Origin: Colwellia psychrerythraea 34H
GTDB lineage: Bacteria > Pseudomonadota > Gammaproteobacteria > Enterobacterales > Alteromonadaceae
Direction: 5' to 3'
Assembly: GCF_000012325.1 (NCBI RefSeq)
Contig: NC_003910.7
Location: 3,100,001-3,164,000, forward strand
DNA length: 64,000 bases
The notes beneath the pieces are model-generated. The model did no database searches and was not told where the DNA came from. It saw only the letters and a list, made by a program, of their open reading frames with translations. Position 1 is the stretch's first letter, and the number at the start of each line of letters is the position of its first letter. The position numbers were made by a program, and so were the translations under genes. Positions 27,656 to 36,656 of this stretch are shown piece by piece.

Positions 27656-27768
27656 TTTCTTACTTTATAGCTGTTCGTTGACTGTTATAAAGTAAGAATT
27701 TTTTCATTAGAATATTTAATTTCCATCAACTTATATCCACTTTACTTTAGTAAGAATCGACTGTTGTT

Positions 27769-28653
27769 ATGAACAAATTTTATATATTTTCATCGCCTTC
27801 ACTACGCGCTATTTTACAGTTCTCCATCATTACTAGCTTATTATTTGTAAGCCTAGTAGGTCATGTAAAATCCGTAGAAGCGTTAATAGAATCATCTGCT
27901 GATAAAGTTGAAAATAAAAATAAAAAACAACGGGTATTTTCGTTACCTAAACCAATGCTCGATGAGTTAATGAAAAACATGGTACTAGTTGAAGCAGGTA
28001 GCTTTGCGATGGGCTCTGACTCACCTTTAGCGAGAAACCGTGAAAAACCTGTCAGGCAAGTCAGTCTTGATGCTTTTTACATTGGGAAATATGAATTAAC
28101 TCAAGACCTGTTCGAGCAAATTATGGGGTGGAACAATAGTTTCTTCGCCTGTGATAAGTGTCCGGTAAATAACATAAGTTGGTTTAATATGCTTTTATTT
28201 ATTGAGCGATTAAATAGTGCTACTGGTAAAGAATTTAGTTTACCTACCGAAGCTCAGTGGGCATATGCTGCAAAAGGTGGCAATAAGTCTCAAAACTATC
28301 GATACAGTGGTTCAAACAATATTAACGACGTTGCTTGGTTTGCTGATAACGCAAAAAATAAAAGCCACCCTGTTGGCCTCAAAAAGCCTAACGAACTTGG
28401 TTTATACGATATGACGGGGAATTTATGGGAATTTTGTCTTGATGACATGAGCCGACAAGCTTATACCTTCACAGAGAGTCATAACCCTTTTATGGGTGAT
28501 AAAGAAAACCTTAAACAAAAAGCAATGAAAGTTATTCGCGGTGGCGGTTATGAGTTTTCCGCAACAGAAAACTTAGTATTCATGCGTGATGGCGCTACTA
28601 ATAATGTACGTATGGCAGACATCGGATTCAGATTAGTCATGAGCAAAAATTAA
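27769..28653 (+). CDS. Exported SUMF1/FGE-fold protein, catalytic Cys not seen
   Basis: A 294-residue protein with an N-terminal signal/anchor (residues 1-38). From about residue 75 it has the formylglycine-generating-enzyme fold: VEAGSFAMGSDSP, EKPVRQVSLDAFYIGKYELT, PVNNISWFNMLLF, LPTEAQWAYAAKGG, GLYDMTGNLWEFCLDD, RGGGYEFS and GFRLV. True FGE enzymes carry active-site cysteines in the segment between RGG and GFR; none is present here. It may therefore not convert the sulfatase Cys. It sits next to the three sulfatases and directly abuts the cytochrome gene, so a structural or chaperone role in the same system is possible. Confidence 0.82.
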   Translation: MNKFYIFSSPSLRAILQFSIITSLLFVSLVGHVKSVEALIESSADKVENKNKKQRVFSLPKPMLDELMKNMVLVEAGSFAMGSDSPLARNREKPVRQVSLDAFYIGKYELTQDLFEQIMGWNNSFFACDKCPVNNISWFNMLLFIERLNSATGKEFSLPTEAQWAYAAKGGNKSQNYRYSGSNNINDVAWFADNAKNKSHPVGLKKPNELGLYDMTGNLWEFCLDDMSRQAYTFTESHNPFMGDKENLKQKAMKVIRGGGYEFSATENLVFMRDGATNNVRMADIGFRLVMSKN

Positions 28654-30990
28654 ATGTTAAATAATTTCCTGGAGCATTATTTCCACATGATAAAATCACC
28701 AACAAACGCCTATTTTGGACTGCTTTTTTTAGTACTTAATACTTTTATAGGTCAAAGTTTTGCTCAAACTTTTGTTGGTTCAAAAGCCTGTATTGGTTGT
28801 CATGAAAAAGCCTATCAAGACTGGCAAGGGTCACATCATGATATGTCAATGAAACATGCCGATAGCAAAAGTGTTTTAGGTGACTTTAATAACGCCACAT
28901 TGGCTACCCAAGATAAAAAGTCTGACAAGCTGAATACCTTTTTTAAAAAAGGCCCTCAGTTCTGGGTCAATATCAAAGGTGAAGATGGTAAGTTTCATGA
29001 CTATCAAATTAAATATACTTTTGGTTATGAGCCACTACAACAATATATGGTTGAGTTCGATGATGGCCGAGTTCAGCTGATACCTTTCGCTTGGGACTCT
29101 CGAGTCAAAGAAGAAGGGGGACAACGATGGTTCAACCTTTACCCCGATATGACTGAAAAACATCAAGAATTCTTTTGGACCAATACTGGTCAAAACTGGA
29201 ACTACATGTGTGCTGACTGCCATTCAACCAATGTAGATAAGAACTTTGATATCAAAACAGATTCCTACAATACTACTTTTAGTGAAATTAATGTCGCTTG
29301 TGAGAGCTGCCATGGGGCCGCCAGTGAACATTTAACTTGGGCTAAGCAATCTAAAGATAAATCTGAAAACACAATAAATAACATGCCATTAGATGGCAAA
29401 GGCTTTAGCCGTGTTTTATCAAAATCAGTACAAAACTGGCAAGCAAAAGGCAATAAAAAAACCTTAACACCAAAAAGTATTGAACATAGCCAACAAGTAT
29501 TAGTGTGCGCGCAATGCCATAGCAGACGAACTCAAGTAAGTACTAACGACCATGTAAAAAGTAATGCCTTTGGTGAGCGTTATTTACTTGATTTAGTTTC
29601 AAGCACCAATTATCACCCTGACGGACAAGTCTACAACGAAGATTTTGTTTATGGTTCTTTTTTACAGTCAAAAATGTACAAAAATGGCGTGGTATGTAGC
29701 GACTGTCATAACCCGCACACTGCACAATTAAAACTTCCAATCGAAACACTTTGCTTGCAGTGTCATCAAAGTGATAACTACGCATCAACACAGCATCATA
29801 AACATCCTGAAAGCTCTACTGGCGCACAATGTGTTAATTGTCATATGCCTGAGACGACATATATGGAAATTGATGCCAGACGTGATCATGGCTTTCATAT
29901 ACCAACGCCTAATTTAGCCCAGAAATTAGGCACACCTGATACCTGTTTAAGTTGTCATGAGAATAAAGATAGCCAATGGAGTGCTAGCAAGGTTAATGCT
30001 TGGTATCCTAAATCAACGGTTGAAACTGAAAAAGACTTTGTCGCGGTTTTCTCTGCTATTAACTTAGCGTTAAATGAGCAACAACTTCAAGGCGTTTCCT
30101 CAGAGTTATCTCGCATTGCTCAGACTATCAGTTATGCTGGCATTATCCGCGCCTCTGCATTAACTAAAATGGCTAGCGTATCTAATACCAATACTATTAT
30201 CGCTATTGCTAGAGCCGTTAAAAACCCTGATGAAAATATACGATTAGGTGCAATCGAAGGGGCTCAAAATATGGCTGCTGCTGAAAAGTGGCGCATATTA
30301 TCACCTTTATTAAACGACAAAGTGTTATCGGTAAGAATCAATGCTGCTTTTACCTTAACCAGTTTGTGGCAAAACTTATCCGTACCACAAAAAGAACAAT
30401 TAACACCCGCCCTGAATGAATATATCGAAAGTCAGCATTTTAATAATGATCGTAGTTTTTCTCATTCTAATCGAGGAATTATTGCCGCCTATCAAGGACA
30501 ATACGATCAAGCCATTAAAGCTTTCAAACAAGGCATCGCAATAGAGAAACATTTTGCACGAACTTACCTTAATTTGAGCCAAGTTTATTATCAACGAGGC
30601 GAAAACCAAAAAAGTATTGAAATATTGCAGCAAGGAAAATCCGCAAACCCTGATGATGCCAGCCTGCCCTATAATTTAGGACTCGCGTATATTAGGGTTC
30701 AAGATAAAGTAAAAGCAGCACAAGCATTAGCCATTGCTACACAACTTGCCCCCCAAAATAGTCATTATTTTTATGTTTATGGCTTAAGTTTAGAGCAGCA
30801 GAAACCTAGTGCCGCTTATGGCGCTTTGTATCAAGCATTTCAACTGAGTAATAACCCGCAACATTTATATGCGCTATGTGACATGCAAGTCCGCCATAAA
30901 AGCGGTTTAGCAAAACAATGTTTAGCACAACTTGCCCCGTTAGTGCCCAGTAATGTGATGCAAACGCTTAGGCAACAGTTAAATCAATAA
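28654..30990 (+). CDS. Octaheme c-type cytochrome with HEAT-like and TPR domains
   Basis: A 778-residue exported protein. The signal peptide ends near FAQ (residue 38). Eight CXXCH heme-binding motifs follow between about residues 45 and 435: CIGCH, CADCH, CESCH, CAQCH, CSDCH, CLQCH, CVNCH and CLSCH. Residues about 480-590 look like helical HEAT-type repeats, and 595-760 contain TPR repeats (AYQGQYDQAIKAFKQGIAIE, YYQRGENQKSIEILQQG). The ATG at 28654 touches the previous stop; MIKSP at 28687, with GGAG upstream, is an alternative start. It may carry electrons or bind partners in the periplasm; the reaction is unknown. Confidence 0.88.
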   Translation: MLNNFLEHYFHMIKSPTNAYFGLLFLVLNTFIGQSFAQTFVGSKACIGCHEKAYQDWQGSHHDMSMKHADSKSVLGDFNNATLATQDKKSDKLNTFFKKGPQFWVNIKGEDGKFHDYQIKYTFGYEPLQQYMVEFDDGRVQLIPFAWDSRVKEEGGQRWFNLYPDMTEKHQEFFWTNTGQNWNYMCADCHSTNVDKNFDIKTDSYNTTFSEINVACESCHGAASEHLTWAKQSKDKSENTINNMPLDGKGFSRVLSKSVQNWQAKGNKKTLTPKSIEHSQQVLVCAQCHSRRTQVSTNDHVKSNAFGERYLLDLVSSTNYHPDGQVYNEDFVYGSFLQSKMYKNGVVCSDCHNPHTAQLKLPIETLCLQCHQSDNYASTQHHKHPESSTGAQCVNCHMPETTYMEIDARRDHGFHIPTPNLAQKLGTPDTCLSCHENKDSQWSASKVNAWYPKSTVETEKDFVAVFSAINLALNEQQLQGVSSELSRIAQTISYAGIIRASALTKMASVSNTNTIIAIARAVKNPDENIRLGAIEGAQNMAAAEKWRILSPLLNDKVLSVRINAAFTLTSLWQNLSVPQKEQLTPALNEYIESQHFNNDRSFSHSNRGIIAAYQGQYDQAIKAFKQGIAIEKHFARTYLNLSQVYYQRGENQKSIEILQQGKSANPDDASLPYNLGLAYIRVQDKVKAAQALAIATQLAPQNSHYFYVYGLSLEQQKPSAAYGALYQAFQLSNNPQHLYALCDMQVRHKSGLAKQCLAQLAPLVPSNVMQTLRQQLNQ

Positions 30991-31077
30991 GGTTTCCGTT
31001 ATGTAAAACAATTAGCTACTTGTTAGCTAACTGTTAGGAAATGAGCTAATTAAAGTGGAATAAAAAAGGATTGTTTT

Positions 31078-32076
31078 ATGAGTAGCAAAATGAATGACCA
31101 AGAGAGTAATAAGTCTAATGCGCTAGCGCAGTTACAATTATTAAAAACACAAATTGAGCAATCAGTTATTGGTCAGTCACATGTTGTAGACTCGCTACTT
31201 ATTGCCCTGTTAACTAATGGTAATATTTTATTAGAAGGTTTGCCCGGCACAGCAAAAACCCGTTCAATTAAAACCTTAGCACGCTCTCTTGCCGTAGATC
31301 TTGGTCGAGTACAATTCACGCCCGATTTATTACCCTCTGATGTCACTGGCACAGAAGTTTACCAAGAAGTTAACGGCAAACCCGTACTAACTTTTCAACA
31401 AGGTCCTATTTTTAATAATCTGTTACTTGCCGATGAAATCAATAGATCGCCTGCTAAAGTACAAGCCGCACTATTAGAAGCGATGGAAGAAAGACAAATC
31501 ACCGTTGCCGGTAAAACCTACAAATTACCTGAACTTTTTATGGTATTAGCAACCCAGAACCCAATTGAGCAAGAAGGTACTTACCCGTTACCAGAAGCGC
31601 AAATGGATCGATTCATCATGAAAATCAATCTTGATTACCCCGATGATGCTGCTGAAGGTGAGATCATAAAATTAGTACGCAGCGAAGAAAAGAGCGTACA
31701 AACTGTTGAGAATATTAGTCCTGAACATATTTTCACTGCCCGAGATGAAATCCATACCATCCATGCCAGTCAAGCCATCATCGATTACATTGTAGCCATC
31801 GTTATGGCAACGAGAAAACCCGAACGATATCCTGACTCTCCGTTGCAGCAATGGTTAACTGTTGGCTCAAGTCCAAGAGCGAGTATCGCCATTGATAAAT
31901 GTGCCCGCGCGCAAGCCTGGCTAAACGGAAAAGACTTCGTTGACCCTGACGATGTTCGATCTGTGGCTCATTCTGTTCTACGCCATCGCTTAGTACTCAG
32001 TTACGACGCTTTAGCTGACGGTATTACTGCTGATGCGGTAATAGATGAAATACTTAAACAGGTGGCTGTTGCCTAA
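31078..32076 (+). CDS. MoxR-family AAA+ ATPase
   Basis: A 332-residue AAA+ ATPase of the MoxR group. Walker A is GLPGTAKT (about residue 62), Walker B LLADEINRSPAKVQAALLEAMEE (about 118), sensor 1 ATQNPIEQEGTYPLPEAQMDRF and the C-terminal lid with PRASIAIDKCARAQA. MoxR proteins act as chaperones for metal insertion or complex assembly, working with VWA-domain proteins. It begins the run of seven closely packed genes to 38046 and lies 87 bp after the cytochrome. Confidence 0.93.
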   Translation: MSSKMNDQESNKSNALAQLQLLKTQIEQSVIGQSHVVDSLLIALLTNGNILLEGLPGTAKTRSIKTLARSLAVDLGRVQFTPDLLPSDVTGTEVYQEVNGKPVLTFQQGPIFNNLLLADEINRSPAKVQAALLEAMEERQITVAGKTYKLPELFMVLATQNPIEQEGTYPLPEAQMDRFIMKINLDYPDDAAEGEIIKLVRSEEKSVQTVENISPEHIFTARDEIHTIHASQAIIDYIVAIVMATRKPERYPDSPLQQWLTVGSSPRASIAIDKCARAQAWLNGKDFVDPDDVRSVAHSVLRHRLVLSYDALADGITADAVIDEILKQVAVA

Positions 32077-32085
32077 GGGGTTCAA

Positions 32086-33123
32086 ATGAACACCAACACA
32101 CCTCCTAATAAAAAAAAGTCTGCAGATGACTCTAAAGATAAGTCAGCAATTTACGTTGACTTAAATGAATTACGTCGTCTCAAGTATTTAGCTAAAGGCT
32201 TTTCGTTTACACCCAATCAGCCAGCAAACAGTGCCTTAAGTGGTAAGAACGTCTCTAAACTTCGTGGTCGCGGACTCAATTTTGAAGAGCTGCGCCATTA
32301 TCGTCCAGGCGACGATATTCGCTCTATGGATTGGAAGGTCACGCAAAGAACCGGAAAACCCCATATCAAGGTGTTCACCGAAGAGCGTGAGCGCAATGTA
32401 TTTTTAGCCATAGATCAACGTATGACGATGTTCTTTGGTAGTTCAAATAAAATGAAATCAGTGATTGCCGCTGAGCTTTCCGCTTTAATTGCTTGGCAAA
32501 TAAGTGATAGTGGTGATCGCATTGGCGCAGTTATTTATAATGATCAACAAACCAAAGTTATACCCGCTAAGCGTGGCAGACAACATGTTGTCAATTTACT
32601 CGCTGAAGTATTGAAGAAAAATCACGAGTTATCCATCGACCTGTCGAGCAAAGATAATGCTCACCAACAAGTTGACGATAGCGAGTCCTATAACAAAATG
32701 TTGGCAACCTTAAATAAAGTCTCAAGTCATAATGGTTTAATCATTTTAATTGGTGATGGCCATGGTTTTAACGATAAAAGCACCGATTTTGTTAAGCAAT
32801 TAAGGCAGCATAATGAAGTTATTGCCTGTCACATTTTTGATCCCTTAGAGCAGACCTTACCCAAAATGTCACAAATGATTGTCAGTGATGGTGTGCAACA
32901 GATCCAGTTTTCTTCAGAGAAAAAGCACGTTCAAAAAAATTATGAAGCTGAAATAGCTCGTCAGTTAGAGAGTTATGTCAAAGCGGCGAAAAAGTACCGT
33001 ATCCCGTTAATCGAAATAGATACCATTGCTCCTGTTGAGCAACAACTACGTAAAGCCCTTGGTCACAAAGCAGGAAGTCAAACTGGCGCTAAAACAGGAC
33101 ATACCACAGGAATTAAATCATGA
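32086..33123 (+). CDS. DUF58 domain protein
   Basis: A 345-residue soluble protein. The DUF58 signature is FEELRHYRPGDDIRSMDWK followed by TGKPHIKVFTEERE at about residues 65-105. The C-terminal half is VWA-like (VFLAIDQRMTMFFGS). The N and C termini are Lys/Ser and Thr/Gly-rich and probably disordered. DUF58 proteins are constant partners of MoxR ATPases. Its stop codon overlaps the start of the next gene (ATGA), so translation is coupled. Confidence 0.9.
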   Translation: MNTNTPPNKKKSADDSKDKSAIYVDLNELRRLKYLAKGFSFTPNQPANSALSGKNVSKLRGRGLNFEELRHYRPGDDIRSMDWKVTQRTGKPHIKVFTEERERNVFLAIDQRMTMFFGSSNKMKSVIAAELSALIAWQISDSGDRIGAVIYNDQQTKVIPAKRGRQHVVNLLAEVLKKNHELSIDLSSKDNAHQQVDDSESYNKMLATLNKVSSHNGLIILIGDGHGFNDKSTDFVKQLRQHNEVIACHIFDPLEQTLPKMSQMIVSDGVQQIQFSSEKKHVQKNYEAEIARQLESYVKAAKKYRIPLIEIDTIAPVEQQLRKALGHKAGSQTGAKTGHTTGIKS

Positions 33124-33806
33124 GTTTTGAAAAACCTTGGGGTAATTATTTACTCGAGGCCATTGTCGAAACAAAAGCACCAGACATGATTAGCTTTTGG
33201 CCTCAAACGATTGCTTGGCAACTACTTTTTATTTTATTGATAATGCTTATTATCAAAAAAGTTTATCTATCATGGAAGAATTATCAGGCTAACGCTTACC
33301 GACGCGAAGCCCTTGTTTGGCTTGCTCAATGCTCTCTTTCTAATGAAGAAGATATTAGGCAATTACCCGCATTACTTAGGAAAACGGCGATGCTCTCTAA
33401 TAATCACCAATTGAAAGAGGGTAACTCTTTTACTAACAAGAATAATGGTGGAGATAAAAGTAACGATGATACTGGCGAAAACCCTAATACTTCTTTTGCG
33501 ATAAAATGCAAACAAGAAATTACTGAGTTAAGGGGATTACCTTGGGTAAAATGGCTTGACCAACAGTGTAGTCAAAGTCATTTTCATGAAAAAGAAGCAC
33601 TGTCTTCATCAGATTATTACTCTTGTGAAAAATTATTAACTCAACTTCCTTATATGGCCAAAATAGATCTTAACAATGCTTCGTTTAATACAGGGCTAAT
33701 AGAACTGCGCCAACAAATAGAACTATGGATTAGGCATCATGAATTGCCCGTTGCAACTGAAGTAACACCAGCTTGTAGTGATACAGATGATGGAGTGGCA
33801 ACATGA
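33120..33806 (+). CDS. DUF4381 membrane protein
   Basis: A 228-residue protein with one membrane segment at about residues 30-50 (QLLFILLIMLIIKKVYLSW), then a cytoplasmic domain. RREALVWLAQCS and the later LRGLPWVKWLDQQ are typical of the DUF4381 component of MoxR/Bat loci. Overlaps both neighbours by ATGA. The middle 40 residues are Asn/Gly/Asp-rich. Function unknown; probably an assembly partner. Confidence 0.82.
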   Translation: MSFEKPWGNYLLEAIVETKAPDMISFWPQTIAWQLLFILLIMLIIKKVYLSWKNYQANAYRREALVWLAQCSLSNEEDIRQLPALLRKTAMLSNNHQLKEGNSFTNKNNGGDKSNDDTGENPNTSFAIKCKQEITELRGLPWVKWLDQQCSQSHFHEKEALSSSDYYSCEKLLTQLPYMAKIDLNNASFNTGLIELRQQIELWIRHHELPVATEVTPACSDTDDGVAT

Positions 33807-34897
33807 TCGAGTTCGTTTATCCCTGGGCGTTTGTATTGCTCATAGTCCCTTTTGCTGTAACGCTGTTTGCACCTGCTTATAAAGAACGAAAATCATCCAT
33901 TAAGGTGCCCTACTTTGCTCGACTTGTTGATGTAACCGGTGAAAAACCACAAAGTGGCGCGGTATTACTTAATCGCAATAACCTGCAAAGATTAATTGTT
34001 GCTTTCTCATGGCTGTGTATTGTCACTGCTATCGCTAAACCTGAAATGATTGGTGCACCGATTAATCAAGAAAAGTCCGCGCGTGACTTAATGATAGCAG
34101 TCGATTTATCCGGCTCTATGGCAGTCGAAGATTTCACCTTACCTATCGCCACCAATGAGCTAACGAATAGAGCAAAAAATGACACTGATTCTAGTGCAAC
34201 AAAAAGCAGTACAAACGACACAGGTAAAGGTGAGAAAGTTAATCGATTGGTCGCTGTTAAGCATGTGCTCAATGCCTTTGTTAAAAGTCGCGAACATGAC
34301 AGATTAGGTCTTATCCTGTTTGGTGATGCGCCATATCTGCAGGCCCCTTTTACTGATGACATAGCTACATGGCAAGCTTTACTGAACGAAAGCGATATTG
34401 GCATGGCAGGTCAAAGTACCGCTTTTGGTGATGCCATTGGCTTAGCCATCAGCGTTTTTCAACAATCTGACACCCAAAATCGTGTGTTAATTGTATTAAC
34501 TGATGGCAATGATACTGCTTCAAAAGTTCCGCCAGTAGAAGCCGCTAAAGTTGCTGCTGCACGAGATATTAAGATATATACCATCGCCATTGGCGATCCA
34601 AGCGCTGTTGGTGAAGAGAAAGTAGATCTTGAGGTTCTGCAAGCAATGGCAGAAATTACCCAAGGTAAAAGTTTTCAAGCACTAAACAGTGAAGAATTAT
34701 TAAAAGTTTATGCTGAGATTGATAGACTTGAGCCACAGCAATTTGACTCACTATCCTTTAGGCCAAGAGTCAGTATTCATCATTACCCTATCGTATTATT
34801 TGTCAGTATTTATCTGCTGGCTTTATTTATTGTTAATATTCGAATCCGCCTACAATTAGCCAAACAACAACGTAACGTGCTGAGAGGTAAATCATGA
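33803..34897 (+). CDS. VWA-domain membrane protein, BatA-type
   Basis: A 364-residue protein with two N-terminal membrane segments (about residues 5-25 and 62-80), a von Willebrand A domain (85-310) and a C-terminal membrane segment (330-350). The MIDAS metal site is complete: DLSGS, the later Thr in APFTDD and the Asp in LTDGND. An insertion of about 30 residues rich in Asn/Ser/Thr follows the DLSGSM strand, longer than in typical BatA. BatA proteins project the VWA domain into the periplasm and work with BatB and MoxR. Confidence 0.9.
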   Translation: MIEFVYPWAFVLLIVPFAVTLFAPAYKERKSSIKVPYFARLVDVTGEKPQSGAVLLNRNNLQRLIVAFSWLCIVTAIAKPEMIGAPINQEKSARDLMIAVDLSGSMAVEDFTLPIATNELTNRAKNDTDSSATKSSTNDTGKGEKVNRLVAVKHVLNAFVKSREHDRLGLILFGDAPYLQAPFTDDIATWQALLNESDIGMAGQSTAFGDAIGLAISVFQQSDTQNRVLIVLTDGNDTASKVPPVEAAKVAAARDIKIYTIAIGDPSAVGEEKVDLEVLQAMAEITQGKSFQALNSEELLKVYAEIDRLEPQQFDSLSFRPRVSIHHYPIVLFVSIYLLALFIVNIRIRLQLAKQQRNVLRGKS

Positions 34898-35883
34898 TTG
34901 ATGACCTATCGCTATTTTTTGATAACATGCAGCATTTTCACTTTCTGCGCCCTTATTGGTTGTTAGCATTCATCATTATTGTTTACATCATTCGCGCCTT
35001 TTCACTACGCGATGATAGTTTAGCGCAGTGGCGGTCTTTAATGTCGGCTCAAGTATTGTCGCACTTAACGGTGAGCGGTAATAATAACAACTGGTTGTCT
35101 CCACAGAAAATGTCCTTAATCTTAGCAGTCCCACTTTGCATCGTGCTAATGGGACCTACTTGGCAACAACAACCCTCACCTTTTAGTGAGAATAATGCAC
35201 CACTTATCATAGCACTTGATGTATCTAAAACCATGGAACAAGGCGACGTGCAACCATCAAGATTATTACGCGCAAAACAAAAAATCATCGAATTACTTGA
35301 ACTCAGGGGCGATAGTAAAACAGCGCTCATTGCCTTTGCTGGTAGTGCTCATGTGGTCATGCCAATAACTAATGACAGAGAAATGATCCGCCACTTTCTT
35401 GATGCATTAGATGAAAAAGTCATGCCTGTTGCCGGTAAATTACCAGAAACGGTTATCCCTTTAGTCGATAATTTATTAGCAACTTCTAACGTGCCTGGCA
35501 CCGTTTTATTAATAGGTGATGGAGCAACCAGTAATACGGTAAATAGCTTTAAAACGTTTTTTAACAAACAAGGAGCACAACTACTTGTTTGGGGCATAGG
35601 TAAATCAGCACAATCGGAAGAGAAATCAGCAACATTAACTGCTGATATTATTCCTTTACAACTTGAGCAATTGAAGGCATTAACGAGTGAGAGTAATGGT
35701 CGTCTGATATTAATGAGTAATGATAACAGTGATGTTAACCGGGTTAATAACTACATTAAGCACAATCTTGTTATTGTTGATGACAATAGCAGGCCATGGC
35801 ATGACTCGGGTTACCCTATGGTATTTGTTGTGGCGGGTATTTTCTTGTTCTGGTTTAGAAAAGGATGGACTCTGCAATGGTAA
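34894..35883 (+). CDS. VWA-domain membrane protein, BatB-type
   Basis: A 329-residue protein with two N-terminal membrane segments (about 17-35 and 70-88), a VWA domain from about 100 to 290 and a C-terminal membrane segment (307-322). The MIDAS first motif reads ALDVSKTMEQGD, so the last position is Thr instead of Ser. The second site is IGDGATS. Overlaps the BatA-type gene by ATGA. It is expected to pair with that protein in the inner membrane. Confidence 0.9.
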   Translation: MIDDLSLFFDNMQHFHFLRPYWLLAFIIIVYIIRAFSLRDDSLAQWRSLMSAQVLSHLTVSGNNNNWLSPQKMSLILAVPLCIVLMGPTWQQQPSPFSENNAPLIIALDVSKTMEQGDVQPSRLLRAKQKIIELLELRGDSKTALIAFAGSAHVVMPITNDREMIRHFLDALDEKVMPVAGKLPETVIPLVDNLLATSNVPGTVLLIGDGATSNTVNSFKTFFNKQGAQLLVWGIGKSAQSEEKSATLTADIIPLQLEQLKALTSESNGRLILMSNDNSDVNRVNNYIKHNLVIVDDNSRPWHDSGYPMVFVVAGIFLFWFRKGWTLQW

Positions 35884-36656
35884 AATTAATATCAACACTG
35901 TGGTTTAACTTTTCAGTACGAACCAATCAGCGAAGCTACCTTAATAAACGTTACGTTAATAAAAGTACATTAATTAGCATAGTAGTTATCGCAACTTGCC
36001 TTTTCGCCTATGTAAAACCACAGCAATTTGCTGATTTTTGGCTTACCCGTGATCAACAAGGACAACTACTGTTTAACTTGGGACATTACCAGCAGGCAAG
36101 TAACACATTTAAAAGTACTCAATGGCAAGCCTATAGTAGTTATGGCGCTGAGCAATATAAAAATGCAGCAACTCTATATGGGCAGTTTACGGATATCGAA
36201 AGTCAATTAGCCAAGGCAAATGCCCTTGCCCATGCACGTGAATACTTAAGTGCTCGTAACTTATATCAACAAATATTGACAATTGTTCCCCAAAATAGTG
36301 CCGCAAACACTAACATTAAAATCGTTCAGGCCATCATTGATGAAGTAAACCGTTTATCTGCTAGTCAGGCACAAGAAGACGGAGAGTCAATAAAAGAGTT
36401 AGGTGACGAACCACAAACTGGCGATGGGGCTGAACGTGAAGTAGCCCCCGAAGAGCAAGAAATAGAACAGCTCAGTGCAGAGCAACTTCTTCTTGATCCG
36501 AATCTAAATGAAATGTGGTTGAGACAAGTACAAAAAAACCCAGCATATTTTTTATCTCAAAAATTTTATATGCAGCAAGAAGCTGTTAATCATAAAAAGA
36601 TAACCACTGATAAAGATAATAATAAAGATGAGAATAAAGGAGTTAATGATGAATAA
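35877..36656 (+). CDS. TPR protein, BatC-like
   Basis: A 259-residue membrane-anchored TPR protein. One membrane segment is at about residues 30-50, then TPR repeats (LGHYQQASNTFKSTQW, AREYLSARNLYQQILTIVPQ), an acidic stretch (about 160-205, many Glu/Asp) and a Lys/Asp/Asn-rich tail. The ATG at 35877 is preferred because AAGGA is well spaced; the ATG at 35865 has its ribosome site too close. It overlaps the previous gene's stop by seven bases. Such proteins accompany BatA/BatB. Confidence 0.82.
   Translation: MVKLISTLWFNFSVRTNQRSYLNKRYVNKSTLISIVVIATCLFAYVKPQQFADFWLTRDQQGQLLFNLGHYQQASNTFKSTQWQAYSSYGAEQYKNAATLYGQFTDIESQLAKANALAHAREYLSARNLYQQILTIVPQNSAANTNIKIVQAIIDEVNRLSASQAQEDGESIKELGDEPQTGDGAEREVAPEEQEIEQLSAEQLLLDPNLNEMWLRQVQKNPAYFLSQKFYMQQEAVNHKKITTDKDNNKDENKGVNDE

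Noticed and set aside
27769..28653. Calling the SUMF1-fold gene a working formylglycine-generating enzyme
   Set aside because: The expected C-terminal catalytic cysteines are absent, so only the fold is claimed.
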